NCBI GenBank assembly: GCA_947179485.1
Contig: OX359246.1
Span: forward strand, 17,050,001-17,114,000
DNA: 64,000 bases
Direction of reading: 5' to 3'
Source of the DNA: Allacma fusca
Taxonomy: Eukaryota; Arthropoda; Collembola; Symphypleona; Sminthuridae
Each line of letters opens with the position of its first letter. Positions within the stretch are counted from its first letter, which is position 1. A program made the translations under genes and the position numbers. A model generated the notes under the pieces. The model was not told where the DNA came from, did not search any database, and worked only from the letters and a program-made list of their open reading frames with translations. Below, one piece after another: positions 23,136-33,790 of the stretch.

Positions 23136-24878
23136 ATGATACTAAAATTTACCCTGTTTTTATCCTTCCTGACAGGATTTTTGTATTTTAAATATCCTGC
23201 GAACTCCTTGAAACATTTAGAGTCAAAGAATATATTTCGTTCCCATAGTTACCTTATAATTATACTAATTGTCGTGGTATTAGTTAAAGTAGACGTAACT
23301 GCAGCCTTTATAAATAAATTTGGAAGTGAGGGCAATCGTTCGTTAGCCACCAGCGTTATTTGGATTTTCTCAAGTGTACCTCAGGCTTTCTACGAAACAT
23401 CCATTCGACTTCTGTGTATTTTTTACGGAGCCAAAATTTTGGAAGTGACGAAAAGTATTTTAAATATATTGGAGCACTCAAACAGTAGGCCGCTGACTAC
23501 ATTTAAAGAGCGTTGGTTGCAGCTGAAATTCTACACACCTTTACTCATTAGCTGGATTGCTCTCCTTCAATGGTGTGGATACTTCATGTTTACAACTTGT
23601 TTTGGTCCGGCTAAAATGCGAAATTATTTTCTGAACCTACCCCCTGCTCTGGAATGGGTTGAATCTATTTCTTGTACATTACATGTGAGTAATTCCCTCG
23701 TGACACAGTTTGTCTCAACGGGGCTGATTACTTGCCTGGGTGTGAAATTGCTTTTAGCTTGGGCAAGATTTTCTGAGAATTTCTTAGAAAAACTAAATGA
23801 AATGAACTCCCTCAAAATGGTTACTTCGGAGGTTACAGGAAAAGAAACTCAATTCGATTGTGATATATTTTTGAATTTAGTTAAGGCATTTCGTCAATAT
23901 GACGAAATCATTGGATGTTTCGCATTTTTCACTGTGCTCAATGCGGGTGTAATGATTGCCGTCACTAGTTTCATTAACTTATTTGAACCTGGCTTAACGA
24001 ATGCCTATGGATTGGTGGGATACATAATCACATTTATTTTGATTGTCAGCATCGGAGAGCGACTGGAAGGACAAGTATATTTATTTTTGCAAACAACATT
24101 TATCTAAATATTCATCATTCTTTCAATTTAAGAGATGAAAACAATATGATATCTTTTTAGATTCAACAAACCCAAAAGGATATATTTGAAATAACAGTCC
24201 AGGGCAGGATTGCCATAAATGGTCAATGTTCCAACGTAAGTTCCTTTAAATCCAGAACGTCACATATTGTCTTTAAAAATTATATTTTATTGAACATTCC
24301 CCCCAAATATCGTGTACTTACAATTAGATATAATTACTTACATAGGTAAAAAGTAACTTTTACTTTGCAGACAAAACAACTTACGAATTCAATCATGAGT
24401 TGGAAGTGGCAATTTTCGGGAGCGCGAATTTTTATCATAAATTACAATCTTCTTCCAGCGGTGAGAATTCTGTTTTACTTATAATCCATGTATACCTGCA
24501 GTATATAGATATAAATATGTGAGCCTGGAAAAAACATAGCCACATGTCCCTTTGTAATGATTGTCAATATATTATAACAATTGATATTGAAATGGCTCTT
24601 ATTGTCAGTGTGTTGTTACACTGTCGTTCTTGCCGTCGTCGTCTAGGCATTCGACACTCTTAATACTTAAAATAGAAGGTAGTGTCCGGAATTTTTGAAT
24701 TTATGCTATAAAAGTTAAAACGAATAATTTATAAAGAGTATTATGTGTGGGCATGTGTAATGTTCGGAGATTTATTTTAAATTGTTTGTTGTGTGCTCTA
24801 CAGTACCTTGGAATTCTACTCGCATTTCTCACATTCATTGTTCAGCTGGAAATGTCTGGTCAGAAATTGCCGGACTGA
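23136..24878 (+). CDS. gustatory receptor copy 4, divergent (four exons, 392 aa, intact)
   Basis: A divergent member of the same Gr subfamily. Exons: 23136-24074, 24161-24235, 24371-24460 and 24804-24878 (939, 75, 90 and 75 nt), with the same phases as copies 1-3. That pattern supports the gene model even where the sequence differs. Shared landmarks: FLTGFL near the N-terminus, RFSENFLEKLNEMNS mid-protein, VKAFRQYDEIIG before a predicted membrane segment, SIGERLEGQ at the exon 1 end, GARIFIINYNLLPA in exon 3 and AFLTFIVQLEMSG at the C-terminus. Its flanks do not match those of the other copies, so it split off earlier or moved. Ligand unknown. Confidence 0.87.
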
Positions 24879-26580
24879 CGGTATTTTAATACTGTTGATG
24901 GTGCTAGTAAATCTATAAAAATCCACTTGCCAGCCTTGCCCAGTTTCAGCATAGAAAAATTAAGAATTTTACTAATCAATGCCAGCTCTTTCAGCTATTT
25001 ACATGTGGATGACCTTGTAATATTTACTTTACGATTACAGTTCATTCATCACTTACAGTCTAGTGTAATTCCTTACATTGTATCAGAGCATCTGTAAGTT
25101 CTAATATTGTAGGAAGAGGACGCTATTTATTCTAATTGCCAGACGTTTCAACCACGTGTCGCAGATATTAAACAGATGTTATGAAAGAATCAAAGATTGG
25201 ATTAAAATACTTGTGAAATCTTGTGCACATCTTAGAATTTATACTCTTCGTTGAATAAATATGCAAGTATTATTATTAATAAAGAAGGCCAATATTCTAC
25301 CCAGTAAAAAATTAAAGAAATTTTGTGTATGGAGTATACTTCAACTTGTGACAAATGTTAATATAATGTAATTGAATATTCTTGTCTTCCGATTTTCATC
25401 CTCAGAATTCTCACACGTGAAAAAAAATATAATCAATTTTTGGTAGGATCATATCATTTATACATAATGCCAGTAATGTATTGAATGTGCATATTTAAAC
25501 CCCGTATTTTAGCATGTGATCTTCTGAACCTTACAACAATAAAATCTGTAATATAAATGATTATAGTTATATGGTCTCCTTAGCTGACCTGATATCATCC
25601 ACACAGTCAAATGCAACTTCTAAATAATTGTATTAATTTTTGAGGTGCACGTCAGTTACAAAAAATTTCTTATATTATAGAATAATAATAAATTGTAGTC
25701 ATTGAATATTATTCATAAATTAATCGTAAATTTGAATCATTACTTCAGGCTTGTTCCTGATGTAGTTATCAATTGTAAGAGTCAATTCGGGAATTAAACG
25801 GATAGAGTAAAAGTGAAGGACAACTGGCAAAGTGAAATTTTAATACCGGATTGTATTCACAATTCTTGTTTTCCATTTCATATACTTACCCCTTCCTTTT
25901 TCATACTCACACTAATGAAATAATCGGACGACTGTAACTTGTAATTGAACTTTCCCATGTTTCCAATACTTACGGTGTGGTTTCTGTTGGACTTTTCTAC
26001 CCCAATTTTTGCTCCCATGAACCACACCTAATTTAAATACCATTAGCCTAAAATTTGGATTCCATATGTTATAATGGCCAACGAGGGATGACATCAGTTA
26101 CTGTCTTTGCTATTTTCTTCCAATGTTTGTTGAATTGGATCCTCTTTATTTTAAGATTTCACCGACTCTTCGCTTTTATCAAATCCTTATTACAAATGTT
26201 TGGAATTTGCATACTCTTTTTTAGAGTTCGGCGTCAATACGTTTATCTGAATACAAAATTGTTACCTCTTGTGTAGAGTGTTTGTAAATAAATCCAATTT
26301 CACATAGCAGCAACCCTAAATGTGATTCTATTTTCCAGTCTGATCTTGAATCATTACGGTGTAAATTGCATACTTAAAGATACATACATTGCATACTTTT
26401 CACATTTTCCGAGATTACGCTCACTGTCGAAGTTTCTTTGGATCGCTTCGTACGGTACAAGTAATTATTTTGATTTGAATCTGGATATGTTGATTAAATT
26501 GTATACATATAGCAAGTCAGTGACCCTTGTTCAATTCGATTTACTACGTTCTAATCATGGTACACGCAGTCATGGTAAAT
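24879..26580. other. intergenic, no gene recognised
   Basis: AT-rich. Short open frames (for example 26055-26276 and 26322-26582) show no recognisable family and no paralogue in the window. They end just before the R2-like coding region, with no sign that they belong to it. Confidence 0.4.
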
Positions 26581-26631
26581 AGAATATCACGCAGTATGAA
26601 ATAACAAATTTGGTAGAAAAGTCAGAAAGGA

Positions 26632-28272
26632 TTGTCAAAACCTATAGATGTCAACAAAGGAGTATTTCAAGGTTTGCCCAAGTCGCCATTAGAATTCAAT
26701 ATGTCGGTAGATCACATCCATAAAGAATTATCAGAACATGAAATTACTAATGCATATGGATTTGAAATTCATCCTAACATTCCTAAAGTGATAAATGTGG
26801 GATTTGCTGATGACTTGGCTGTGATATCGGAATCTGTAGAAGGAGCATGTGAGTTGGGGAAAATAGCTTTACTGAATATGGACAAAGTTGGATACAGTTC
26901 GAATTCATCAAAATGTAAATCAATCAATATAGTGAATGGAGAATTATGTGAAGATGACATAATAATTGATGCGAATTTTATAATACCATCAATTCGGAAA
27001 GATGAAACCATCAAATATCTTGGTGTTAATTTCAATAATGAAATTATTTTTGATTTCGCTGGTACAATGAAAAATTTTGGCAAAGATTTGCAAAACTTAG
27101 TGAGCACACAAATGCTCCGGCCAGATCAGAAGTTATCCATCATCAATCAATACATCTGGCCAACACTTATTTATCCCTTACAATGTGCTCCCATGAACAA
27201 AATTCCAAAGCGTTTTCTATTGGACTTGAATAACGTATTAACTAAGTCTATAAAAGAAATTGTTGGTCTTCCCGATGATATTTCGACTTCAATGCTTTAC
27301 ACTTCAAGAAGTTTACGAGGATTGCATATGTTTAATGCTCAATGGGAAGTGTTTTTACAACATTATAATATTTGTGTGGCATTATTGAATTCCAAGGTTA
27401 GTGCTATTCCCTATGTTCGCAACTGCTTTGCTGAAATGGAGGAATGCATGAATGCATTAGGAATAAGCACTGAAGATATGATTTCTTGGAGGATTTTAAT
27501 TTCAAAGTCAAAAACTAAAATAAAAATTACTAAAATGATGCGAGATAAATTAAGAAAACAACAATACGACGAATGGTGCAGTAAACTACATCGTGGTGCT
27601 GGAGTAGTGACGTACCAAGAATGTACTTTTGGAAATAAGCTTATTTTACATAAGCAAGGCCTTACTGGTTCTGAATGGATTTCAGTATTGAAAATGTCAA
27701 CTAATGTTTTCCCTGTAAGAGATCTTCCCGGTAGGAGTCAGGACGGTTCCCGATGCAGACATAATGGATGCTTTCGGAGAGAAACCCTTGCGCACGTCCT
27801 TGGTTCCTGTGATAAGGGTAGTCTTTTACGCAACAACAGGCATAATGATATTAGGTCAATAATTGCAAAATATCTGAGAGACAGCAAGCAATGGATGGTG
27901 GTCGAAGAAGTACATTGTATTGGAGAGAATGATTCTACTAGACGAATTGACATTTTATGTTTTAATGAAGTAACCAAAGTAGGTTACATAATAGACCCAA
28001 CTGTTAGATGGGAAAAAGATAGAAATCAACCAATTGAAGTGGATCATGAAAAGAAGCAGATTTATCAACCTTGTGTTCCTTTCTTTAAGCAGAAATACAA
28101 TTTGAAAACCATTGAAGTTATTGGACTATTAATTGGAGCTCGTGGAACTATTTTTGAACATTTTGAACAATTTAGACAACGATTTAATTTATCTAAACAG
28201 ATTATAAACGATGTAATTATTACCACAATTCGTGGATCTTACAGGATAGCATTTCATCACTTGTACAATTAG
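26632..28272 (+). CDS. R2-like non-LTR retrotransposon, 3' part of reverse transcriptase plus endonuclease
   Basis: R2-clade elements encode one protein with reverse transcriptase followed by a C-terminal restriction-like endonuclease, used for target-primed insertion. This open frame runs 546 codons without a stop but begins inside the RT. GVFQGLPKSPLEFNM (about residues 11-25) takes the place of the usual QGDPLSP block, and GFADDLAVI (about residues 57-65) is the catalytic FADD motif. Near residue 380 a Cys/His cluster CRHNGCFRRETLAHVLGSC follows. The endonuclease-like RRIDIL and YIIDPTVRWE lie near residues 435-465. There is no ATG at the left edge, the N-terminal DNA-binding fingers are absent and the 5' end is lost. 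The 3' flank has a (TC)n run at 28388-28402. The clade assignment is by domain order; a related restriction-like-endonuclease clade is possible. Confidence 0.8.
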   Translation: MSKPIDVNKGVFQGLPKSPLEFNMSVDHIHKELSEHEITNAYGFEIHPNIPKVINVGFADDLAVISESVEGACELGKIALLNMDKVGYSSNSSKCKSINIVNGELCEDDIIIDANFIIPSIRKDETIKYLGVNFNNEIIFDFAGTMKNFGKDLQNLVSTQMLRPDQKLSIINQYIWPTLIYPLQCAPMNKIPKRFLLDLNNVLTKSIKEIVGLPDDISTSMLYTSRSLRGLHMFNAQWEVFLQHYNICVALLNSKVSAIPYVRNCFAEMEECMNALGISTEDMISWRILISKSKTKIKITKMMRDKLRKQQYDEWCSKLHRGAGVVTYQECTFGNKLILHKQGLTGSEWISVLKMSTNVFPVRDLPGRSQDGSRCRHNGCFRRETLAHVLGSCDKGSLLRNNRHNDIRSIIAKYLRDSKQWMVVEEVHCIGENDSTRRIDILCFNEVTKVGYIIDPTVRWEKDRNQPIEVDHEKKQIYQPCVPFFKQKYNLKTIEVIGLLIGARGTIFEHFEQFRQRFNLSKQIINDVIITTIRGSYRIAFHHLYN

Positions 28273-28904
28273 TATATTTATATCCAAGTTTATAACAAAT
28301 ATTTTTTTATGTTAAAAATGTTTAAAATTATTATGTACTGTGTCGTAAGGCAAATACTATTGTGGTATCAGTGAAATAAATTATTTCTTTCTCTCTCTCT
28401 CTGCGGGGAAAAACTATTCAAAGAACAGAATTCAGTTTGTTGTTTCCTACTCAGAATTTCTGTTATTATTTACCAAATGCTTTAAATAATTTTGATGAGG
28501 TATATGTGATTTGTGTTAGTGAGGTGAGACTGTATGCGGTCAAACCTCATTGTAGTCACATGGCAGGGGCGAGCTGGAAAATATGACTATAGGGAACGGA
28601 AGCATAAATACCATTTGCTAAGTTATATTTCGATATTCAAAATTACGAAGATTTGAAACATTATCGAATCTGTGATACGATATAGGGAAAATGAATTGAA
28701 CCCGAAGCTGAAGGAGTAACACATTAGTCTGACAATAAGGTAATAAATCTCTTAAAACCTAAAAACTCTTGCAATTATTAGGTATTTGTGCGTCTTGACG
28801 AAAGTAATACTAGACAATTCGGTCCGAGTACGAGTATACTTACATTGTACCTGTTCCCTGACTCAGAGTAACGAATTTTGCGCTTGTACTTGTCCAATCA
28901 AGTT
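28273..28904. other. 3' flank of the R2-like element and spacer
   Basis: Holds the probable 3' UTR of the retrotransposon with a CTTTCTCTCTCTCTCTGC tract ending at about 28403. No gene follows. Confidence 0.4.
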
Positions 28905-29195
28905 CAAGTCTAGTGCCTCTGTTGCTGCGGATTTGAGGGAGGGAGAGAGATGTTGGGTTCTTTGGGATGTACTGCTGGTTAGCATGCACTCAACTATCAC
29001 TTCTATCTATGTGAGTGGATAAACTGCTTGTTCGGGATAGGTGTGCCTCTGTCATAGCTTGACAGTGCAACCGCAGAGATATAATCTCCTTCTATGTTAC
29101 CTTGCTGTTGCTTTCAAAGATTAAGCAAATTAGGTTAAAATAATTCCGGGCTGCATCCCAACTGATTTAACATGCCATGTAAAACTGGAAGATTT
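28905..29195. repeat. dispersed repeat of about 290 bp, copy 1 of 2
   Basis: It matches 54060-54372 in inverted orientation. Shared words include GATGTACTGCT(G/A)GTTAGCA, AGGTGTGCCTCTGTCATAG, ATCTCCTTCTAT(G/A)TTACCTTG and AGATTAAGCAAAT. Both contain a GAGAGAGA tract. Size and dispersal suggest a SINE or a MITE. I could not place convincing A and B box promoter elements, so the class is open. Confidence 0.65.
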
Positions 29196-29289
29196 TTATA
29201 GTCATAAGTAATTACTGAAAGACAATAAAGATTGCTTTGCTTTGTAACACATGATTGATATTGGTTAAGTGCATTTTATTATGAAATGT

Positions 29290-29860
29290 TGTTACGACGT
29301 GGTATTCAGGCATAACACGGCGTGGGAGCAAAGGATTGTTTCCAGGTAATTAAGAGATAAAAATGAATGATCTTGTAGGCGATCAATCGTAACCAGTGTG
29401 TATAACTCCGATAAACTCTAAGAAAATTTTGGAATATAAAAATTTGGGAGGGAAAATATACTAATAATATAGATACAGGGAGGAAATTTCCTGTAGAAGA
29501 ATATGATTTGCACGATAGAGAAGCATCATTTCCTTGTGTACGGTGATCAAAAATATCCTTCAGGAACTTTTTCCCTTTGCATGTATTAATTGTGGAATTT
29601 AATTTCCGTTTCGATAAGCCAGAGTTTAAACAGGAAATCTTGGAATAAATATTCCATTAAAATATGTTTTTGTGATCACTCTCTAATAATCATTACACAC
29701 TCTCCAAATGATACTAGCGTAAAATAAAGAAATATCAATTCGTGAAAATATTTTACGTAACATTTAAAGGTTGAAGCACATTTAGGTCCTTACAAGAACT
29801 GAGTTCCTCAAGTTAAAGCCAGGCCTAGTATCGTAGACACTTTATGTATAACGAACAAAA
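29290..29860 (+). repeat. duplicated 5' flank of P450 copy 1
   Basis: It matches 43540-44344 upstream of P450 copy 2 (for example GATCTTGTAGGxGAT, then AATCGTAACCAGTGTGTATAAC, and later AAAAATATCCTTCAG). A weaker trace is present near 53690-53760 upstream of copy 3. The tandem duplication therefore took the promoter region with the gene. Confidence 0.65.
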
Positions 29861-31172
29861 ATGATTTACGAAATAATATTAACTTTTTTCACTGCCATTA
29901 TGTCTTTCTTCAATTTATCACAGCGGAGGAACTACCCTAAAGGTAAAATTTAAACAATTTACAAAAACGACTACGTAATATTCGAGATTTGTAAAATTTA
30001 GATTGTACAGATTCCCTTGGATTAATTTCAGGTCCATTATCTCTGCCATTTGTAGGTGCTTTGCCAACGCTGGCGGTTGCTGGGGAGTACGGAATTATGT
30101 CAAAACTCATACAATACGGCCAAAAATACGGGAAGATTTTCTCATTGAATTTGGGCTCCACCAGGTGGCGTGAAAAATTATTTTAAAATACAGAAGTAGT
30201 TTCTCTACCCAGTTTATGTATTCAAACATTTATATATAACCAACATACTAGATGTCACAGGTGTAGCAATATTGTGTAAATCGAAATCTGGTTAACAATT
30301 ATTTTTAAATTTTAATTAACTTCATTGTTCCGGCCCTTCGTAGATATTATGAGCTCCTTTGGATTTAATGGGTCAAAATTAAGGTTTAAAAACGATTACC
30401 TGCAAATATTTTTTTAAATTGATAGGAAAAAAACCAAAACCTGTATCATAAGTACGATTTTAGGTTAAAGTACAGAATATCAGAATTTTATGATACAAAC
30501 GAAATAGATTTCCATACAGTAATTCAGATTTTTAAAATTGCAGATGCATATTTTTGAACAGCTCAAAGCTAATAAAGGAAGCATTTGGTAACGCTGCAAC
30601 ATCTGGTCGACCAAGATTGCAAACGTCTAAAGCCATGGATGGTGACAGAGGCAGGCACTCCGGAATAAGGGGGACAGGAGGGTCATTGTCCCTCCCAATA
30701 AACGCCAGGGAGGGACATGCTATACTACTGTCCCCCACTTTTCAAGAATCAAATAAGACTTTTCCTGACTTTTTGCTGTCAAGACTGCAATAAAGCTTCA
30801 ATTTTTTAAAAATCCTGCACAAATTGCTATCAGTTCTAAAAACATGAAAGAATCTATTTCTTCTATACAAAAGTCTTAACATCGTGTTGCCAAATATCTT
30901 TTTCATCCTGGTGTATTCTTACTTGTGGAGATAGGTACATCTAGGTAATTACCAAAATTAAGTAGTGAAATTGATAATTTTTTGGCTATTGTTGACATTT
31001 TTAAATTTGGAATATTGTTTCCCACTACCTGTGTCGAACAATTTGATCTCGCCTTACCAGATAGATTCAGACCAGGGGTGAGTATCTCGTTGGTTTTCAA
31101 ATTCTCGTTTCTGAAAAAAATATGAAAACGAGATATTTTGGGAACGAGAGTTGCGAGAGTAAGCAACGCACG

Positions 31173-32881
31173 CAGTGCTCGGACTGGGTACAGAAACCGT
31201 GTACCCGTACCCATACCCGTACCCGAATATCGGGTACTACAAAATGCTGTCCCTATACCCGTACCCATACCCGAGTACCCGGGTAAATTATTTCAGTACC
31301 CTTTCCCGTACCTGAAAATACAATGTAATACCTGTACCCACAATTTACCCGTACCCGTAATGTACCCAAAATCTGTACCCGTACCCGAGTATCTATTGTG
31401 TGTACCCGGGTATTACTCGGGTACTGGAAGTTTGGCCGATTTAAAATCCCCGACGACATTAGCCTGCCCAGCTGAAAAATTTTGAGTTGTCAATTTTTTG
31501 ACCTCCATTAAAAGTGTCCGGGATTTTGGGAATTTTCCCTAGGCATTAAAGACATCCTATTTGAATTTTTTGAAAAAATTATTTAAGGCATTTTGGGATT
31601 TTTTTAATAAACACTGACGAAATTCAAATCCTACTACCCCAAAATAATAACTTGCTGAATAAAATGAAAATGTGTTCTCACTAATTGGAATTGGGGCGGA
31701 TTCTTTAATACTAAACTCTCCATAACTTGCTTTTCAACTTGGAGAACAAGAAACAATTTTTTTTCCGGCTAATCGAACTCTGTGTATAGAAAATGTTATA
31801 CGGAAAAATTGAGTTGAAGTCAGATATTGCTTTTCAGGAAATAAATGCGGGAGGCAATATTGAATATTCATTTTATATTTCTACAGCTTTATAAAAAAAA
31901 CATTCGTAAACTGTCTCTCACATTTATGAAGCCCGAGACGGAGATTTTCGAAAAATGCAGGCAAAATAGGACTAAAATGCAACCCCATGGAAGTTTTGAA
32001 CGCCAAGTTCAGATGTCTGTCAAGTTCTTTTAACATCAAAATTATCAAGATTAATCAAAGGGACTGAAATATAAATATTGCGTGCAAGGAATGATATTTT
32101 TCAGTCTAAAATGTTATAAATATTCACCTCCATAAATACTCAAAGTGTCATAAATACCCAGAATTGAACATGCTCAAATTGCCTACATAAAATGCCTTGG
32201 CGTTTTCAAATGGACAACCCTGGGTACTTGTAACGTTAAGAAATGGATCTGCTAATAAATGTATATTTATTCCGATCTTATCTCGTAATACGTCTTCAAA
32301 TAATTGTAATGTTACGCTCCCAATGAAGATAATTAAATTGAATCCCAAGAACTTCACTCTTGAAATTCTTCGTTGATGAGCTTCACTATTTAAGTAGATA
32401 AACAGATGATTTCACTGACTCTACGCTCTATTTCTTTATTAGATTCCTTGGATGAATTATTAGAAGGGTAGATTGCAACTACCACGTAATCATAAATGAG
32501 ACGAAGCCACTTGGCTCTGTCACTAACGCAAGTATCTGTATACTACGAAATAAGCAACTCCACGGTTGGTAGGTCTTATTGTTAGCCATAGTAATCCATC
32601 CCATCAGAAATCCTTGAAGTACCCAAAAATACTCGGGTACAGCACCCACGGGTACAGACATTTTACATAGTGATACCCGTACCCATTGGGTACTACCCGA
32701 TTGCCACTGAGTGAGTACCCATACCCGTACACGTACCTGTACCCACTTTATTGCCTAAAATCAAGAGTACCCGGGTAGTACCCGCGTACTTGCGAGTACG
32801 CAACTTCTGTACCCGGGTAGTACCCATACCTGTACCCGTATCCATTTACCCGAGTATTACCCGTACCCAGTCCGAGCACTG
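31173..32881. mobile_element. hAT-like element C, innermost, 1709 bp
   Basis: The terminal inverted repeats CAGTGCTCGGACTGGGTAC are identical over 19 bp at both ends. They are flanked by a perfect 8-bp target duplication AACGCACG (31165-31172 and 32882-32889). Long subterminal arrays of TACCCG/TACCCGTACCC words occupy about 31195-31430 and 32625-32870. The middle (31440-32600) shows no transposase; the short open frame 31845-32033 is unrecognised. Perfect ends and duplication suggest that this is the youngest insertion of the nest. Confidence 0.94.
32110..32225 (-). repeat. dispersed repeat inside element C, copy 1 of 2
   Basis: Its reverse complement matches 48885-48985, inside the Harbinger element (shared GGTTGTCCATTTGAAAA, GCCAAGGCATTTTATG and ATTTATGACACTTTGAG). 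It is therefore an independently mobile short repeat carried by two different transposons. Confidence 0.65.
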
Positions 32882-33319
32882 AACGCACGAGACAAACGAG
32901 ACAGGACAAAAAAATGGTTTTTGTGTTGGAATACATGCAATTTAATTGTAGCCTGCACAAATTCTGGTGAGGGAACTACAAATTTATTTATTTTCACTAA
33001 TCGGGACAATCCCAAGGCGCAAAATATTTATTTTTGGGTATGGACCATAAAATTGTAAAACATGAACGCCTTGAAAAAAATTAATTAAGACCTACCGCAA
33101 TAAAAGCTAGCACCAAGAACTGCAAAATGTTTTAAATAGCAAAGTGGTATAACAAAACACCCCATTTTTCAGTTTGATATGAGCTTAAAAAGATTTAATT
33201 GCAAATGATATTCTTGTTAAATAAAGCGAGATGTCTCGTACTGTCTTGTTGATGCATAAAGAACGAGATAAACGAGATTCTCGTCTCCTTGTCTCGTTAT
33301 ACTCACCCCTAGTTCAGAC

Positions 33320-33790
33320 CAAAACCTTTTTTTGGATCAAAAGTTTGAACAATTTGAATCTTTTGCTTTGAACTTTGTTCCAAATTCATGTCAGACCAAT
33401 AAATCTATTCCAAAATGTCGGACCATACAGTTAATATCATTTCTGTATTAGGAGCATAACGAACATTTTGGTCGGAGCAAATTATTAACTCGATAGGTTT
33501 TTGCGCGCTGATACTATGGCAAAGAATGCAACAGAGTATTGAAATATCCACCAAAGGAGTTTATTTCAGGTTACTAATAATTACCATTAAATATACGTTG
33601 TTGGTAGAAACAATTACTTCAAAGAGTTCATCGTCTCAAAATTTGGTCCATTTGGTATGGTCCAACGGACGGACCAGGCCATGTACTTCTAAACAAGTAA
33701 ATCTATCGGCGAAAGTTCCTTGAATCAAGATTGTGCAACAGATCTTGCCTGGACCTGACCAGACCAAAAATCAAAGAACAGATCGAACCA
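33320..33790. repeat. dispersed repeat in the right arm of element A
   Basis: 33655-33800 resembles 37895-38065 in the same orientation (TGGTCCAACGGA(C/T)GGA, then CAAGATTG and, near the end, AATCA(A/G)A(A/G)AACA followed by CATTTCC). It is rich in GGACCA/TGGTCC and GATCAAAAGTTT words, resembling subterminal repeats of a further non-autonomous element. I could not define its ends. Confidence 0.45.

Larger units (their letters stand above)
31074..33312. mobile_element. hAT-like element B, nested inside A
   Basis: Ends: left AGGGGTGAGTATCTCGTT, right reverse complement CTAGGGGTGAGTATAACGAG. A flanking direct repeat TTCAGACC is found at 31066-31073 and 33313-33320. Subterminal words of the type ACGAGA/TCTCGT are dense on both sides (31080-31160 and 32885-33300). 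No coding capacity. The left end appears to lack the first one or two bases seen at the right end. Confidence 0.87.

Noticed and set aside
28388-28402. (TC)n tract as a CRISPR-like or regulatory array
   Set aside because: A simple microsatellite at the 3' end of the retrotransposon; no spacers and a eukaryotic context.
31138-31485. Open frame of Val-Pro-rich text across the TACCCG array
   Set aside because: Translation of a subterminal repeat, not a protein.
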